From Dictyobacter kobayashii (GTDB taxonomy: Bacteria > Chloroflexota > Ktedonobacteria > Ktedonobacterales > Ktedonobacteraceae): a DNA stretch of 64,000 bases. The DNA lies in assembly GCF_003967555.1 (NCBI RefSeq), contig NZ_BIFS01000001.1:2604001-2668000 (forward strand). The letters are read 5' to 3'. Made by a program: the position numbers and the translations under genes. The notes under the pieces were generated by a model. It worked only from the letters and a program-made list of their open reading frames with translations. It ran no database searches and was not told the DNA's origin. Position 1 is the stretch's first letter. Each line of letters starts with the position of its first letter. Of this stretch, positions 1 through 7,768 are shown piece by piece.

Positions 1-439
1 CTGCACACAGATCTACCTGAGACACCTGCAAAAACATCTCATCATGAAACAGGTCATTGAGAAACACCTGTACCTGCACTAACGCTTCCAACAGTGATGG
101 ACAGGACCAGAGATAGTCCGAACTGAAACGAACCGATGCAATACTATTCCATTGACCCGCCGAGATGTACACTTTGATGTCTCTCGTTTCTAATATCCAT
201 GGCCACTGTCCACGGCCAGCACCATTGGGAAACATCTGCAACGAGGCTTGATTGAAGGTCCAGGGTGTTGAATGCAGATCATGTTCCTGTTGGGCTAGCC
301 GCTTCCACTGCTCCAATTGTTGAAACAACTCCCCATCCAGATCACGCTTTACTGGAGCATTGTTCTCATCTGTGTAGAAAGCATTCACAATCAGCGTATC
401 CACGCCATGGTTGACAATCCACGCATCCGTCACGCGCAT
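1..439 (-). CDS. Replication-initiation-factor-like protein (partial, cut by left edge)
   Basis: The frame is open from ATG at 439 to the left edge, 146 codons without a stop. GGAGG directly abuts this ATG, so an in-frame GTG two codons later, at better spacing, may be the true start. Motifs ETRDIKVYIS, GQWNSIASVRFSS and VSQVDLCA resemble the Rep_trans-type (rolling-circle) replication initiation proteins I recall from actinobacterial and Ktedonobacteria plasmids; this is recognition from memory, and the catalytic part lies outside the window. It stands at the head of a minus-strand block of small island genes, which fits a plasmid or integrative-element replication module. Family assignment is moderate. 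Confidence 0.6.
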   Translation of the reverse strand, partial: MRVTDAWIVNHGVDTLIVNAFYTDENNAPVKRDLDGELFQQLEQWKRLAQQEHDLHSTPWTFNQASLQMFPNGAGRGQWPWILETRDIKVYISAGQWNSIASVRFSSDYLWSCPSLLEALVQVQVFLNDLFHDEMFLQVSQVDLCA

Positions 440-448
440 CCTCCTCTT

Positions 449-658
449 CTACTCTTCAGTCAGCAGACGATAACGGGCAATTTCATCCTCAGCCAGCTGT
501 GTATGCTCATCCCCATCATAGCTCCAATACACGGTGTAGCTCTGACCCGCAATAATCGCTCTTCCCCATTCGCCATTTGTCGTATCTTCCTCATATGTGA
601 CCACATCAGCACACACCCATTCGCCACAAACAATACGCACAAACCGCACATCTTTCAT
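449..658 (-). CDS. Small hypothetical protein (69 aa)
   Basis: ATG at 658 has GAGG eight bases upstream; the longer frame beginning with GTG at 667 lacks a good ribosome site. The acidic product (MKDVRFVRIVCGEWV...) has no recognised domain and no membrane segment. It ends 10 bp before the Rep-like gene on the same strand, so the two are probably co-transcribed. Function unknown. Confidence 0.55.
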   Translation of the reverse strand: MKDVRFVRIVCGEWVCADVVTYEEDTTNGEWGRAIIAGQSYTVYWSYDGDEHTQLAEDEIARYRLLTEE

Positions 659-741
659 ACCAATCACCTCACATTCCCAAAATGCATTTTAAGGGGCGCG
701 ATATACTGGACTTGCGCCCACCAACGCCTGCCAACCCGCAA

Positions 742-813
742 GGCCAGGCCAGTCAGCGCACAGCGGGGCTGCGGCCCCGCTGTCGTACGGTACGCTTCGC
801 TACTGGCCCGGCC
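742..813. repeat. Nested GC-rich inverted repeat upstream of the rep-like operon
   Basis: Outer arms GGCCAGGCCAGT (742-753) and ACTGGCCCGGCC (802-813, one mismatch) enclose an inner hairpin CAGCGGGGC-TGC-GGCCCCGCTG and a palindrome CGTACGGTACG. There is no T-run, so it is not a normal intrinsic terminator. Its position just upstream of the rep-like operon allows an origin or nick-site role, which is inference. Confidence 0.5.
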
Positions 814-852
814 AGAGAAAGCAGGAGGAAAACAAGACATAGACACCTCCCT

Positions 853-1230
853 TCATCGTGACACCAGCGCCAACAGTTGTTCGGCCACCAGTCGTCGATG
901 ACACGTCTGTTCATTCACACAGCCACAAAGCAATACCACACTAAACCCCTGATGCAGCCAGGAAACCACTTGTTCCAGGGCAGCATCAGGATCAGCCAAC
1001 ACAATAGGCTTGTGACGCTCACGATAGTTCACATTGCCCAAGCGCGGCTCATGAATGTATCGCTCACCCCAGCGCACAAGGAGCTGCTTTTTACTCCACT
1101 GGGTCAGCCAGCGTGAGCGAGCCGCATAGCGCACATCCACCAGCAGCATCATCGGGTCAACCATCAGTTGCTCCAATTGTGCCGCCGCTTCCGGTCGTGC
1201 ATAGCCCAGGGTATAGATTGATCCAACCAT
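853..1230 (-). CDS. DUF488 family protein
   Basis: 125 aa from ATG at 1230, with GAGAGG about ten bases upstream. IYTLGYARPE at the N-terminus and LLCGCVNEQTCHRRLVAEQL at the C-terminus are the DUF488 signature, where the C-x(n)-CHR motif is strongly conserved. The central part (LVDVRYAARSRWLTQW, LGNVNYRERHKP) also fits. The biochemical role of the family is not established. It lies between a terminator hairpin and the Rep-like operon on the same strand, and such stand-alone copies are common on plasmids. Confidence 0.85.
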   Translation of the reverse strand: MVGSIYTLGYARPEAAAQLEQLMVDPMMLLVDVRYAARSRWLTQWSKKQLLVRWGERYIHEPRLGNVNYRERHKPIVLADPDAALEQVVSWLHQGFSVVLLCGCVNEQTCHRRLVAEQLLALVSR

Positions 1231-1290
1231 GAATATCATCCTCTCTCTACCTACGTTTCTTCTTTCAGGCGGTGCAGAGTGTACCCGACG

Positions 1291-1343
1291 AAAAGAGGCT
1301 GTCAAGAGACCCTGAAATGGAACCCCTCTTGACAGCCTCTTTT
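1291..1343 (-). terminator. Intrinsic terminator, 18-bp perfect stem
   Basis: AAAAGAGGCTGTCAAGAG (1291-1308) pairs perfectly with 1326-1343, ending in TTTT on both strands. It closes the operon 2491-1458 and may also work on the other strand. Positions 1344-1457 hold no gene that I can support. Confidence 0.85.
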
Positions 1344-1457
1344 CTTACGGGCAGGCTTCGCGGTGCACCTGAAAGAAGAAAAAGAAGGTGTGGGGACCGT
1401 TTGCGTGTTTCGTGGAGAGAACAGCGCGTTTAAACGGTCTGTTTACCGTGAAGCGGG

Positions 1458-1874
1458 TTACTCAGAAAGGACCGCTAACGTAAAGGCCTCATCGAGGAGA
1501 AAGCGAGCCAGCGTGAGCATCTCATTCCCATCAGCTATTCGACGCACCCGTTGTACTGCTGGCTCAGAGACGCGATAGGTACGCACCAACCCGCTCGCTT
1601 TATCCTTTGCCATCCAGACACATGCCCTCTGTGCTTCTTGCACCTGTGAATAATAGGAAGACACTTGTACAAATGTGTCCCCAAGGCATGCCACGCTTCC
1701 TTGCTCTCCATCTCTATCAAACACCGCACCAAAGACCGCACCACCATACTGACCCGCTGCATCAGGAGTCACCACCGCATAGATGAAGAGCCGCTGCAAC
1801 ACCTCTCCATCAACCCGGTTGACCACCACCGCTATCCGCTGATCCTCAGCAACAACCACAGCAATCCTTCTCAT
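1458..1874 (-). CDS. Hypothetical protein (138 aa)
   Basis: Starts with ATG overlapping the stop of the SprT-like gene (ATGA), with GGAGGTGATGA upstream, so translation is probably coupled. The N-terminal half is hydrophobic/beta-like (MRRIAVVVAEDQRIAVVVNR); the C-terminal part (MAKDKASGLVRTYRVSEPAVQRV) is amphipathic. I do not recognise the family. Co-operonic with a zinc metalloprotein and followed by a strong terminator. Confidence 0.6.
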   Translation of the reverse strand: MRRIAVVVAEDQRIAVVVNRVDGEVLQRLFIYAVVTPDAAGQYGGAVFGAVFDRDGEQGSVACLGDTFVQVSSYYSQVQEAQRACVWMAKDKASGLVRTYRVSEPAVQRVRRIADGNEMLTLARFLLDEAFTLAVLSE

Positions 1875-2491
1875 TCATCACCTCCCTCAGGCTGCATCAA
1901 GGCAAACCCTCCTTCACAATCCAGGCACATGACATTGAGATCATCACGAGCCGCCCGAATTTTCACTGGCGGCTCACACTGACATTCATACAAGCGCAAT
2001 CGGCTACCCACTTTTTGCTTGACCTGCACCACAATAGGGGCATGTGGATACTGACCGACCTGATCAACAAAGGTTTGTAACACTTCTCGCAATTGTGGGC
2101 CTACCTGCGTTGCTGTTGGAGGACCAACCAGGCCGAGCCGCTTTGCCGGTTGCGAAAACTGCTTTTTATGCCCATACTGACAGCCCACCGCAGCATGAAT
2201 GATCTCGTGCAACAATGTACCAAGCACCTGAATGCTGTCAGAAATGCGAGGGGAAATGAAGATTTGCGAAACACCATCCGCACACACCTCTTGCGCAAAA
2301 CATTGCCCAATTACATGTTTTCCCTGACCCAGACCACCACGCGACGGCCACCCACAGGAGACCCGCACCGGCACCGTCGGTTCACCCGCCTCCTCCATCA
2401 GAGCCAGCAGAAACTTGGCCGCCTCATACAACCACCACTCACGGAGCTGCTTCACATCCTGATCCACTTGCTCACGCGCTTGTTCAATCAT
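1871..2491 (-). CDS. SprT-like zinc metalloprotein
   Basis: 206 aa from ATG at 2491 with GAGGAGG upstream. LLHEIIHAAVG is a HExxH metalloprotease motif, followed by GHKKQFSQPAKRLGLVG, which carries the third ligand region typical of SprT-like domains. The C-terminus has two Cys pairs (CQCEPPVK, MCLDCEGG), consistent with the SprT zinc ribbon. Family members include eukaryotic Spartan and many phage/plasmid proteins; bacterial substrates are mostly unknown, and DNA-protein crosslink handling is only a possibility. First gene of a two-gene operon, behind the CGTTTAAAC motif at 2512. Confidence 0.8.
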   Translation of the reverse strand: MIEQAREQVDQDVKQLREWWLYEAAKFLLALMEEAGEPTVPVRVSCGWPSRGGLGQGKHVIGQCFAQEVCADGVSQIFISPRISDSIQVLGTLLHEIIHAAVGCQYGHKKQFSQPAKRLGLVGPPTATQVGPQLREVLQTFVDQVGQYPHAPIVVQVKQKVGSRLRLYECQCEPPVKIRAARDDLNVMCLDCEGGFALMQPEGGDE

Positions 2492-2511
2492 CCTACCTCC
2501 TCACATCAGCA

Positions 2512-2535
2512 CGTTTAAACACCAACTTTTCCCGA
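2512..2535 (-). promoter_or_regulatory. Shared upstream motif, copy 1
   Basis: CGTTTAAAC, four variable bases, then ACTTTTCCCGA on the plus strand. It lies 21 bp upstream of the SprT-like start and matches 20 of 24 positions with 5917-5940 upstream of another minus-strand gene. The conserved position suggests a promoter or operator common to the island. Positions 2536-2744 hold only an A-run and an imperfect hairpin (about 2547-2577), no gene. Confidence 0.5.
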
Positions 2536-2744
2536 ATAAAAAAAGGTGAAGCACTGCTATTCACAGCACCTCACCCTTCCGCGTCACTTCCACACCAACC
2601 GCCAAAAAGCCGCCGCTATATGCTATGGAAAATCAGATGAAACACTACTCATGACACCGCCAGCACACATCCCACAAACACACACGCAAACGCCAATACT
2701 TCACTCACCAGAAGGCATCCTTGCTTCATACCATTCACCTCTCG

Positions 2745-3470
2745 TTATGGGCGACGCTGCCCATTCATCGCCGCTGCTTGTGGAGGCATAGCACGTCCAG
2801 GTGTCTGCTTTCCCTGTCCTGGCCGCACACTATTCCAGAACCCGCCTAAAGGATTATTAGGAACCGCCTGCGTTGTTTGTGCATTGGGTGACGGAAACGC
2901 AGTTGGCGGCTGTTGCCCGGCGGGTTGTGGCGCTGGACGAGGAGCCGGTGGACGTTGTGGCGCTTGTGCACGTGTCACCGGTGACGGAGCAGGCACCATA
3001 CCTCGTTCCATCTTCTCACGCGTCATATCCACATCGATACCAGCCAGTGCCAGATTAAACACCGGAATGATTGACAGCACGACGGGAGCCAGAACACTGA
3101 ACATCTGCAACTGCCACCCTTGAAGCAGTTGTATCCAGTGCATATCAGGATAGCGAGCCGCCGCCTCACCAAAGTTACACACGACTTCGACAAACACATA
3201 GAGCAGGCCAATCACCACATACGACCACACCCGCTGCTTGTTGAGCATCCGATGAGCTAACCCACGAGTGACAAAGTAGCCCAGCGCAACAAACCCACCC
3301 GTCATCACACCCGTCACAATCGGCTGCAGCACATCCACTCCATTTAACGCACTGAAGAACCAGTAAATGGCATGAGCACTTGCCAACGAGAACCCCAAAG
3401 AAACGAGGCGGAACACCGTATGTCCCGCCTCATTAATCGCTCGATCCCACCAGTTCATTTTCCGTTGCAT
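2745..3470 (-). CDS. Polytopic membrane protein with Pro-rich tail
   Basis: 241 aa from ATG at 3470 (AAAGGAGG seven bases upstream). Residues about 20-150 contain roughly four hydrophobic segments (LVSLGFSLASAHAIYWFF, VVIGLLYVFVEVV and others). The last 80 residues form a Pro/Ala/Gln-rich cytoplasmic or surface tail (PQRPPAPRPAPQPAGQQPP). This architecture recalls membrane components of conjugation-type modules, but I cannot name the family. It follows the 3490-3813 gene by 19 bp and is clearly in its operon. Confidence 0.7.
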   Translation of the reverse strand: MQRKMNWWDRAINEAGHTVFRLVSLGFSLASAHAIYWFFSALNGVDVLQPIVTGVMTGGFVALGYFVTRGLAHRMLNKQRVWSYVVIGLLYVFVEVVCNFGEAAARYPDMHWIQLLQGWQLQMFSVLAPVVLSIIPVFNLALAGIDVDMTREKMERGMVPAPSPVTRAQAPQRPPAPRPAPQPAGQQPPTAFPSPNAQTTQAVPNNPLGGFWNSVRPGQGKQTPGRAMPPQAAAMNGQRRP

Positions 3471-3489
3471 CTAGCCTCCTTTTCCCGCT

Positions 3490-3813
3490 TTAAGCAATCT
3501 GAGTTGCAGCAACCTCACAGACCAGTTTTTGATAGCCCTGTTTGCCGGTAATATCCATCACGATAAGATCCAATACCTCATCTTCCTGTGGCAATTGGAT
3601 ACCAACGGCATAATTGGCCAGTTCCTCCGCTGAGGCACCCTGTTTGCGCATATCGCGTAACTCTTGTAGCCCTGGCCAACCACGAACCACCTTGCAGGTA
3701 TATTGTGGACGCCCACCAGCAGGTTTGATCACTTCTTTATCCACCACCACCATTTCAATTCCATCAAAGAAATTACCAATTTTTGCCGTTTGTACTTTTC
3801 CAGCTAAATTCAT
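3490..3813 (-). CDS. Hypothetical protein (107 aa)
   Basis: Start chosen at ATG 3813, which has GGAGG six bases upstream; the longer frame from 3858 has none. Soluble protein (MNLAGKVQTAKIGNFFDG...), no recognised motif. It lies directly upstream of the Pro-tailed membrane protein, and the pair may act together. Confidence 0.65.
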   Translation of the reverse strand: MNLAGKVQTAKIGNFFDGIEMVVVDKEVIKPAGGRPQYTCKVVRGWPGLQELRDMRKQGASAEELANYAVGIQLPQEDEVLDLIVMDITGKQGYQKLVCEVAATQIA

Positions 3814-3878
3814 AGATCTCCTCCATTGGCATTGAGTCAGAGGCAATGCCACCCACATATTTCAAACAGAAAAAAACA

Positions 3879-3921
3879 CATGAATGAGTTGCTCTCGACA
3901 AGGGACCACAACTCATTCATG
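3879..3921 (-). terminator. Intrinsic terminator, 13-bp perfect stem
   Basis: CATGAATGAGTTG (3879-3891) pairs with CAACTCATTCATG (3909-3921), followed on the minus strand by a T-run (A-run 3871-3876). It ends the transcript of the 4261-3935 gene. Confidence 0.85.
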
Positions 3922-3934
3922 CCACACCACACGC

Positions 3935-4261
3935 TTACTGCTGTACAATTTCCTCAAAAGCAAGAATATGATCCTCAGCCAGTTGACGGGTGACCTCACA
4001 GAAATGCGCAGCATCCGCAAATCCTTGCTCCTGCGCAAAGTCACGTAACGCTGACGCCGAGTCCTGCATGCTCCAGTAGTCAGGGCAGGCAAACTGCTGT
4101 GTCGGTGTCTGTATCCCGCATAACATGCTGCCTGCCAGGACACTCTGGATGGTAGCAACATGCGACAACACCATCACAAACACCTCTTCACTTTGTACCT
4201 TGACCCAATCAAGAAACCGAATCATGGCCTCACGATCCGGCATGAGTTGTTCCTGTTCCAT
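3935..4261 (-). CDS. Hypothetical protein (108 aa)
   Basis: ATG at 4261 with GAGAGG upstream. A mostly helical acidic protein (MEQEQLMPDREAMIRFLDWV...). No domain recognised. Last gene before the terminator at 3879-3921. Confidence 0.6.
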   Translation of the reverse strand: MEQEQLMPDREAMIRFLDWVKVQSEEVFVMVLSHVATIQSVLAGSMLCGIQTPTQQFACPDYWSMQDSASALRDFAQEQGFADAAHFCEVTRQLAEDHILAFEEIVQQ

Positions 4262-4276
4262 CAGTCACCTCTCTTC

Positions 4277-4381
4277 TTACCAGGCTTGCAAGAAATGAAT
4301 CATATCGACATACGCACCACTCACAATCACCAATAGAAGCGCCGCCAGCGCCGCCAGCAACCAGAATACTTCCCTCTTCAT
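4277..4381 (-). CDS. Single-span membrane microprotein (34 aa)
   Basis: ATG at 4381 preceded by AAGGAG at seven-base spacing. Product starts MKREVFWLLAALAALLLVIV, a positively charged N-terminus and one membrane helix. It sits 15 bp before the next minus-strand gene with tight operon spacing, which argues that it is real despite its size. Confidence 0.5.
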   Translation of the reverse strand: MKREVFWLLAALAALLLVIVSGAYVDMIHFLQAW

Positions 4382-4438
4382 CGCGCATCTCCTTGTTATT
4401 TCATTACCCATCAACGTCACCGTACAACCGCACCACGC

Positions 4439-4594
4439 CTACGAAAACACCTGCCACCACACGGCCACCTGCCAGAGACAAACGGCCAGACAGATAAAGA
4501 GCAAACACACTCCACAGGCCTTGACCACACCACGCATTCGCGCGAACGCCGCCCCTGCAACCAGGGTGAGTACAATAGACCATCCAATCAACAT
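4439..4594 (-). CDS. Small two-helix membrane protein (51 aa)
   Basis: ATG at 4594 has AGGAGG at good spacing. Two hydrophobic stretches (MLIGWSIVLTLVAGAAF and VCLLFICLAVCLWQVAVWW) are separated by a short basic loop. The overlapping frame 4404-4601 lacks its own ribosome site and is treated as a shadow. Function unknown. Confidence 0.5.
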   Translation of the reverse strand: MLIGWSIVLTLVAGAAFARMRGVVKACGVCLLFICLAVCLWQVAVWWQVFS

Positions 4595-4604
4595 CTGACA
4601 CCTC

Positions 4605-4826
4605 CTATTCGTGATATCCCCATCGTTCGGGAAGCCGATCCTTCCCATACACCTGCAACCAGCAATCTCGACAATATCTTGCCCCACGGCACCATTCAAA
4701 CAGGCCGCAGCCCGGTGTCTCACAGCTTCCCAACGTTGCCACCGCATCAAAGCCCACCGCCGCAGACACCGATAACTGCAATCGAAATGGACGTCGCCAG
4801 GAGGAATACTTTCGTTTCTCTCCCAT
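4605..4826 (-). CDS. Small Cys-rich (zinc-finger-like) protein (73 aa)
   Basis: Start at ATG 4826 after GAGGAAGAGGA. The C-terminal half has CETPGCGLFEWCRGARYCRDCW, a C-x4-C-x6-C-x5-C-x2-C arrangement that could bind zinc. Start and stop fit tightly between neighbours on the same strand. Role unknown; small treble-clef-like proteins are typical of mobile elements. Confidence 0.55.
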   Translation of the reverse strand: MGEKRKYSSWRRPFRLQLSVSAAVGFDAVATLGSCETPGCGLFEWCRGARYCRDCWLQVYGKDRLPERWGYHE

Positions 4827-4836
4827 GTCCTCTTCC

Positions 4837-5061
4837 TCACCGCCCACGAGCTGGCACCGAATAGCAGCGCACCGCGACCCGTTCAGTACAGGCCGTATTC
4901 TCATTGGCAGGAACCACCCAGGCATAGTGAATGTAGGGCAAACCATGTTCCCGCATCACCTGCTGAATCGCGTTATCCGCATTCCATACTACCCGCACCT
5001 CTTGCACCACATCCGCCTCATCCGAGTCAATCGCCTTCCAGAGATAGACTGTACAGCGCAT
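4837..5061 (-). CDS. Hypothetical protein (74 aa)
   Basis: ATG at 5061, AGGAGG eight bases upstream. Soluble product beginning MRCTVYLWKAIDSDEADVV; no recognised domain. 21 bp from its upstream neighbour in the same operon. Confidence 0.6.
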   Translation of the reverse strand: MRCTVYLWKAIDSDEADVVQEVRVVWNADNAIQQVMREHGLPYIHYAWVVPANENTACTERVAVRCYSVPARGR

Positions 5062-5082
5062 ACCACCATCCTCCTATTCGCG

Positions 5083-5403
5083 TTACCATTCCAACCGCTG
5101 ATGTCGTCGCTCAATCTCTGCCAGGATCGCAAAGGCTTGCTCACCTGTCATCGCTCGTTTCGCATACTTGTCGGTCCAGGCCACAAACAATTGTGCCCAC
5201 AGCGGCAACCACCACCACCGACACATATCCCAGGCCGCAGGGCCGTAGACCTTCCCTTCCACACCACACACCCGACCTACTTGCTGAGAAATCCACTCCG
5301 CTAAAGGATCATTGAACCAGATGCCAGGATAGCCAACCACCTCAGACTCACGCTCACAGAGCCAGGAGCAGAACGCCTCTAAACGTAGGTCGACAGTACT
5401 CAT
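5083..5403 (-). CDS. Hypothetical Trp-rich protein (106 aa)
   Basis: ATG at 5403 has AAGGAG at seven-base spacing; longer in-frame starts have none. Contains a Trp-rich patch (MCRWWWLPLWAQLFVAW) and an alpha-helical C-terminus. No family recognised. Confidence 0.6.
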   Translation of the reverse strand: MSTVDLRLEAFCSWLCERESEVVGYPGIWFNDPLAEWISQQVGRVCGVEGKVYGPAAWDMCRWWWLPLWAQLFVAWTDKYAKRAMTGEQAFAILAEIERRHQRLEW

Positions 5404-5548
5404 ACGCAGACTCCTTTCCGCCATATGGCATGGCACACAACACCATCACCGCCATTTCAAAGCACCCAGGACACGAGAGCAGCACACCACCACCAGACCA
5501 CCCTTGCAACATGCTTTCAGCAAAGTCATACCCTTCCACCACATACAA
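5354..5548 (-). CDS. Possible small protein overlapping the next gene (64 aa)
   Basis: Begins MYVVEGYDFAESMLQGW at ATG 5548 with only a weak AAGG upstream, contains SCPGC, and overlaps the following gene by 50 bp in another frame. It fills an otherwise empty 170-bp gap in a tightly packed operon, the main argument for it. Could equally be noise. Confidence 0.3.
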   Translation of the reverse strand: MYVVEGYDFAESMLQGWSGGGVLLSCPGCFEMAVMVLCAMPYGGKESAYEYCRPTFRGVLLLAL

Positions 5549-5577
5549 CCGGACAACCTTACAACACTATGCACGCG

Positions 5578-5883
5578 TTAAAACGGATGATCATCCAGGT
5601 TCCCAATCTCGTAGACTGACTGACGACCCTGGATCGACTGATAATAATGAGGATACGCCTGAATGAGCACCTGAAGCTCTTCATGAGTGAGCGTAAATTG
5701 TTCCGGCGACTTGAGGGTATTCAATCGAAACAATGTCACACTCTCTGGCTCACAGACCACCAGGGTTTGTTCAATAGGAGCGATCCACTTATCGCTGTCA
5801 GGATGCCACTGTGCGTCCTGATGTTCCAACGATAATTCTACATACCGTGTTGTACCCTGTTCCATCACAATTCGACCAGACAT
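5578..5883 (-). CDS. Hypothetical protein (101 aa)
   Basis: ATG at 5883 with GGAGG at seven-base spacing. Acidic soluble protein; the C-terminal half (FTLTHEELQVLIQAYPHYY) is helical. It lies behind the second copy of the CGTTTAAAC motif, so it probably starts a transcription unit. Confidence 0.6.
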   Translation of the reverse strand: MSGRIVMEQGTTRYVELSLEHQDAQWHPDSDKWIAPIEQTLVVCEPESVTLFRLNTLKSPEQFTLTHEELQVLIQAYPHYYQSIQGRQSVYEIGNLDDHPF

Positions 5884-5916
5884 CAATGCACCTCCATCTC
5901 TCAGAAAAAAACACTC

Positions 5917-5940
5917 CGTTTAAACGGGGACTTTTCCCGA
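5917..5940 (-). promoter_or_regulatory. Shared upstream motif, copy 2
   Basis: CGTTTAAAC-GGGG-ACTTTTCCCGA, 34 bp upstream of the 5883 start. Same 24-nt layout as 2512-2535. Confidence 0.5.
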
Positions 5941-5957
5941 CAACGTCCACAAACACA

Positions 5958-6197
5958 CTACCGGTGACGACTGCTACGACGCACCTGATACGACTGCCAG
6001 AGCTGATCACGGTGATACGCACACACCCCATGCGAACCAGAACTGGGTTCAATTCCCTGTTCCTGTAAGCACCAGGCACAATCCGTTGTCCACCCATTAG
6101 AGGATATCTCTGATACGCCCAGTTCTTCATCCGTTGCGTCCCCATCCTGCCACACAAAGGCAGGCTCTTCTTTCCGTTTCCCACCAAACCACGACAT
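5958..6197 (-). CDS. Small Cys/His protein (79 aa)
   Basis: ATG at 6197 preceded by GGGAGG. CAWCLQEQG and HGVCAYH at residues about 48-70 form a C-x2-C...C-x2-H pattern consistent with a zinc knuckle. First gene of the minus-strand block; related small zinc proteins recur in the tRNA-Phe element further right. Confidence 0.6.
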   Translation of the reverse strand: MSWFGGKRKEEPAFVWQDGDATDEELGVSEISSNGWTTDCAWCLQEQGIEPSSGSHGVCAYHRDQLWQSYQVRRSSRHR

Positions 6198-6755
6198 CAC
6201 AGACCTCCCTGTCAAAACCACACATCCTATTCAATCAATCCGATAACCACCGATCATCCCTGCCACATAAGAACAAATCAGACCCTTCCACCTGCATCAG
6301 AGGTACAGAGTACGACCCAACCCAATACCATCACCACCGTCTGTACCAGCCACCATGGAAAAATAAGGCTCCACACAGCCGTTAGCAGCCCATTCCTTGA
6401 TGGTAAGTCTTAGAAAAGCTCTTCACCGTCTATGTGGTCTCTACGCCCTTCCTTCATCTGCAGCCTTCTCACATCGCCTTCGTCGCCCTACTCAGTCCCT
6501 CACTCCAAATCCTCACCACATCCAAGTAGCACTATCCGGTTTTTAAGCCGCTCATTCAGCGCGTTTGTAGAGTATGTGCAGCTTTCCGTTTCCCTTCCCG
6601 CAGTGGCCATATAACCCTCGTCATATGACGGTGCAGGACCTGTTTCTTGCTGTTTGTCAAATGTTCTGTTTTCAAGAGCCTTGTTTGACTCGTCTGCGCT
6701 ACGTTTTTTTTATTTCTCGTCCGGGACTTGTTTACCTCAAGTCCACTAATCTAAG
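6198..6755. other. Gene-free spacer
   Basis: No convincing coding region. Codon usage, ribosome sites and homology all fail for the frames here. It separates the left island from the HTH-acetyltransferase gene. Confidence 0.6.
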
Positions 6756-6758
6756 TTT

Positions 6759-6794
6759 AAGTCTATAAGTCTAATAAATCAAGTCTATAAGTCT
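6759..6794. repeat. Tandem AAGTCTATAAGTCT repeats
   Basis: Two perfect 14-nt copies at 6759-6772 and 6781-6794 (22-bp period, same helix face), with a partial third copy AAGTCTATGAG at 6859-6869. AT-rich and directly upstream of an HTH protein gene; plausibly its operator. Confidence 0.5.
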
Positions 6795-6917
6795 TGAATT
6801 TCTTGTGTTAAAATAAATCTAAGACTAAGCGTATATTAATCTAGAGATACACAAATCTAAGTCTATGAGATACAATATTAGGAAAACGCTTGCTTGAAGG
6901 GCGGAGAGGAGATCATT

Positions 6918-7727
6918 TTGAATATTGAATACTACACAGCAGAAGAAGCAATGAAAGTGCTTAAGAAAGCTCGTTCAACCTTCTTTAAGGAGGTTGATGA
7001 TGGGAAAATACCATCAGAGTTAGAGCCAGGCCGACAAAGAGGCAGACGTTATCCTAAAAACGCCATAGATATCCTTGCCAACAGAGGTGAACGCAGAAAA
7101 ATCAAGGGCAAAGGCCCTCAGCACCTCGTTCTAGCCCCATCAACCATTGCTGATTTATGGACAGAGGTGCTGATAGGACTGGAAATGTATGGGGAAGATG
7201 ATGTACCTCCATTTGAAACCTTGCTGGAGTGGAGAGATATAAATGATGAGATATTTATGCATCTCAAAGATCAAGGTCAATCTGTAGGATACTCAAGTCT
7301 AATGCCTATCGAAGAAAAAGTTTTACAGGCACTTATACATGACAAAATTAGAGAGAATGACATTCCTCTCAGAGCAATTAAACAATGGACTGATCCAGGC
7401 ATCTCTGTATATGTAGCAACAGTGACAGTAAAACCATCAGGAAACAAGAGAATAGACAGAGATCGAGGTGGATTCCTGATCAAGCAGACAGTAAAATGGG
7501 CACTCACTCTCAATCGCCAGTTTGATATCAAGAATTGGTATGGTATTGGAGCCACCAAAGAAGGCCAGAAGCTTTTTGAGAGATTAGGCTTTGAGGAAAT
7601 TGTCTCATTATATGACGGCGAAAGGAAAGGATATCTTGTGCAGGACATAAAACAGCCTGTAAAATTAATAAATGAAGTACTGGCGGATATGAAAAGGGAA
7701 AAATCTGACAAGAAGACTGAACAATGA
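6918..7727 (+). CDS. HTH (MerR/excisionase-like) protein with GNAT-like C-terminal domain
   Basis: TTG at 6918 chosen because GGAGAGGAG lies six bases upstream; 269 aa. Residues 1-60 (YYTAEEAMKVLKKARSTFFK...GRRYPKNAID) resemble the MerR/excisionase winged helix. The C-terminal 120 residues (ISVYVATVTVKPSG, GFLIKQTVKWAL, YGIGATKEGQKLFERLGFEE) look like an acetyltransferase fold with its G-x-x-L-F-x-x-L-G-F end. Likely a DNA-binding regulator with a sensing or modifying domain; the combination is seen by eye, not by search. It is 41 bp upstream of a FAD oxidoreductase, probably one operon. Confidence 0.65.
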   Translation: MNIEYYTAEEAMKVLKKARSTFFKEVDDGKIPSELEPGRQRGRRYPKNAIDILANRGERRKIKGKGPQHLVLAPSTIADLWTEVLIGLEMYGEDDVPPFETLLEWRDINDEIFMHLKDQGQSVGYSSLMPIEEKVLQALIHDKIRENDIPLRAIKQWTDPGISVYVATVTVKPSGNKRIDRDRGGFLIKQTVKWALTLNRQFDIKNWYGIGATKEGQKLFERLGFEEIVSLYDGERKGYLVQDIKQPVKLINEVLADMKREKSDKKTEQ

Positions 7728-7768
7728 TAATATATCTTTAAGCATTAACAAATGGAGGATGCTCACAA

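Noticed and set aside
4404..4601. 65-codon frame overlapping the small membrane protein
   Set aside because: No ribosome site and weaker composition than the 4439-4594 frame with AGGAGG.
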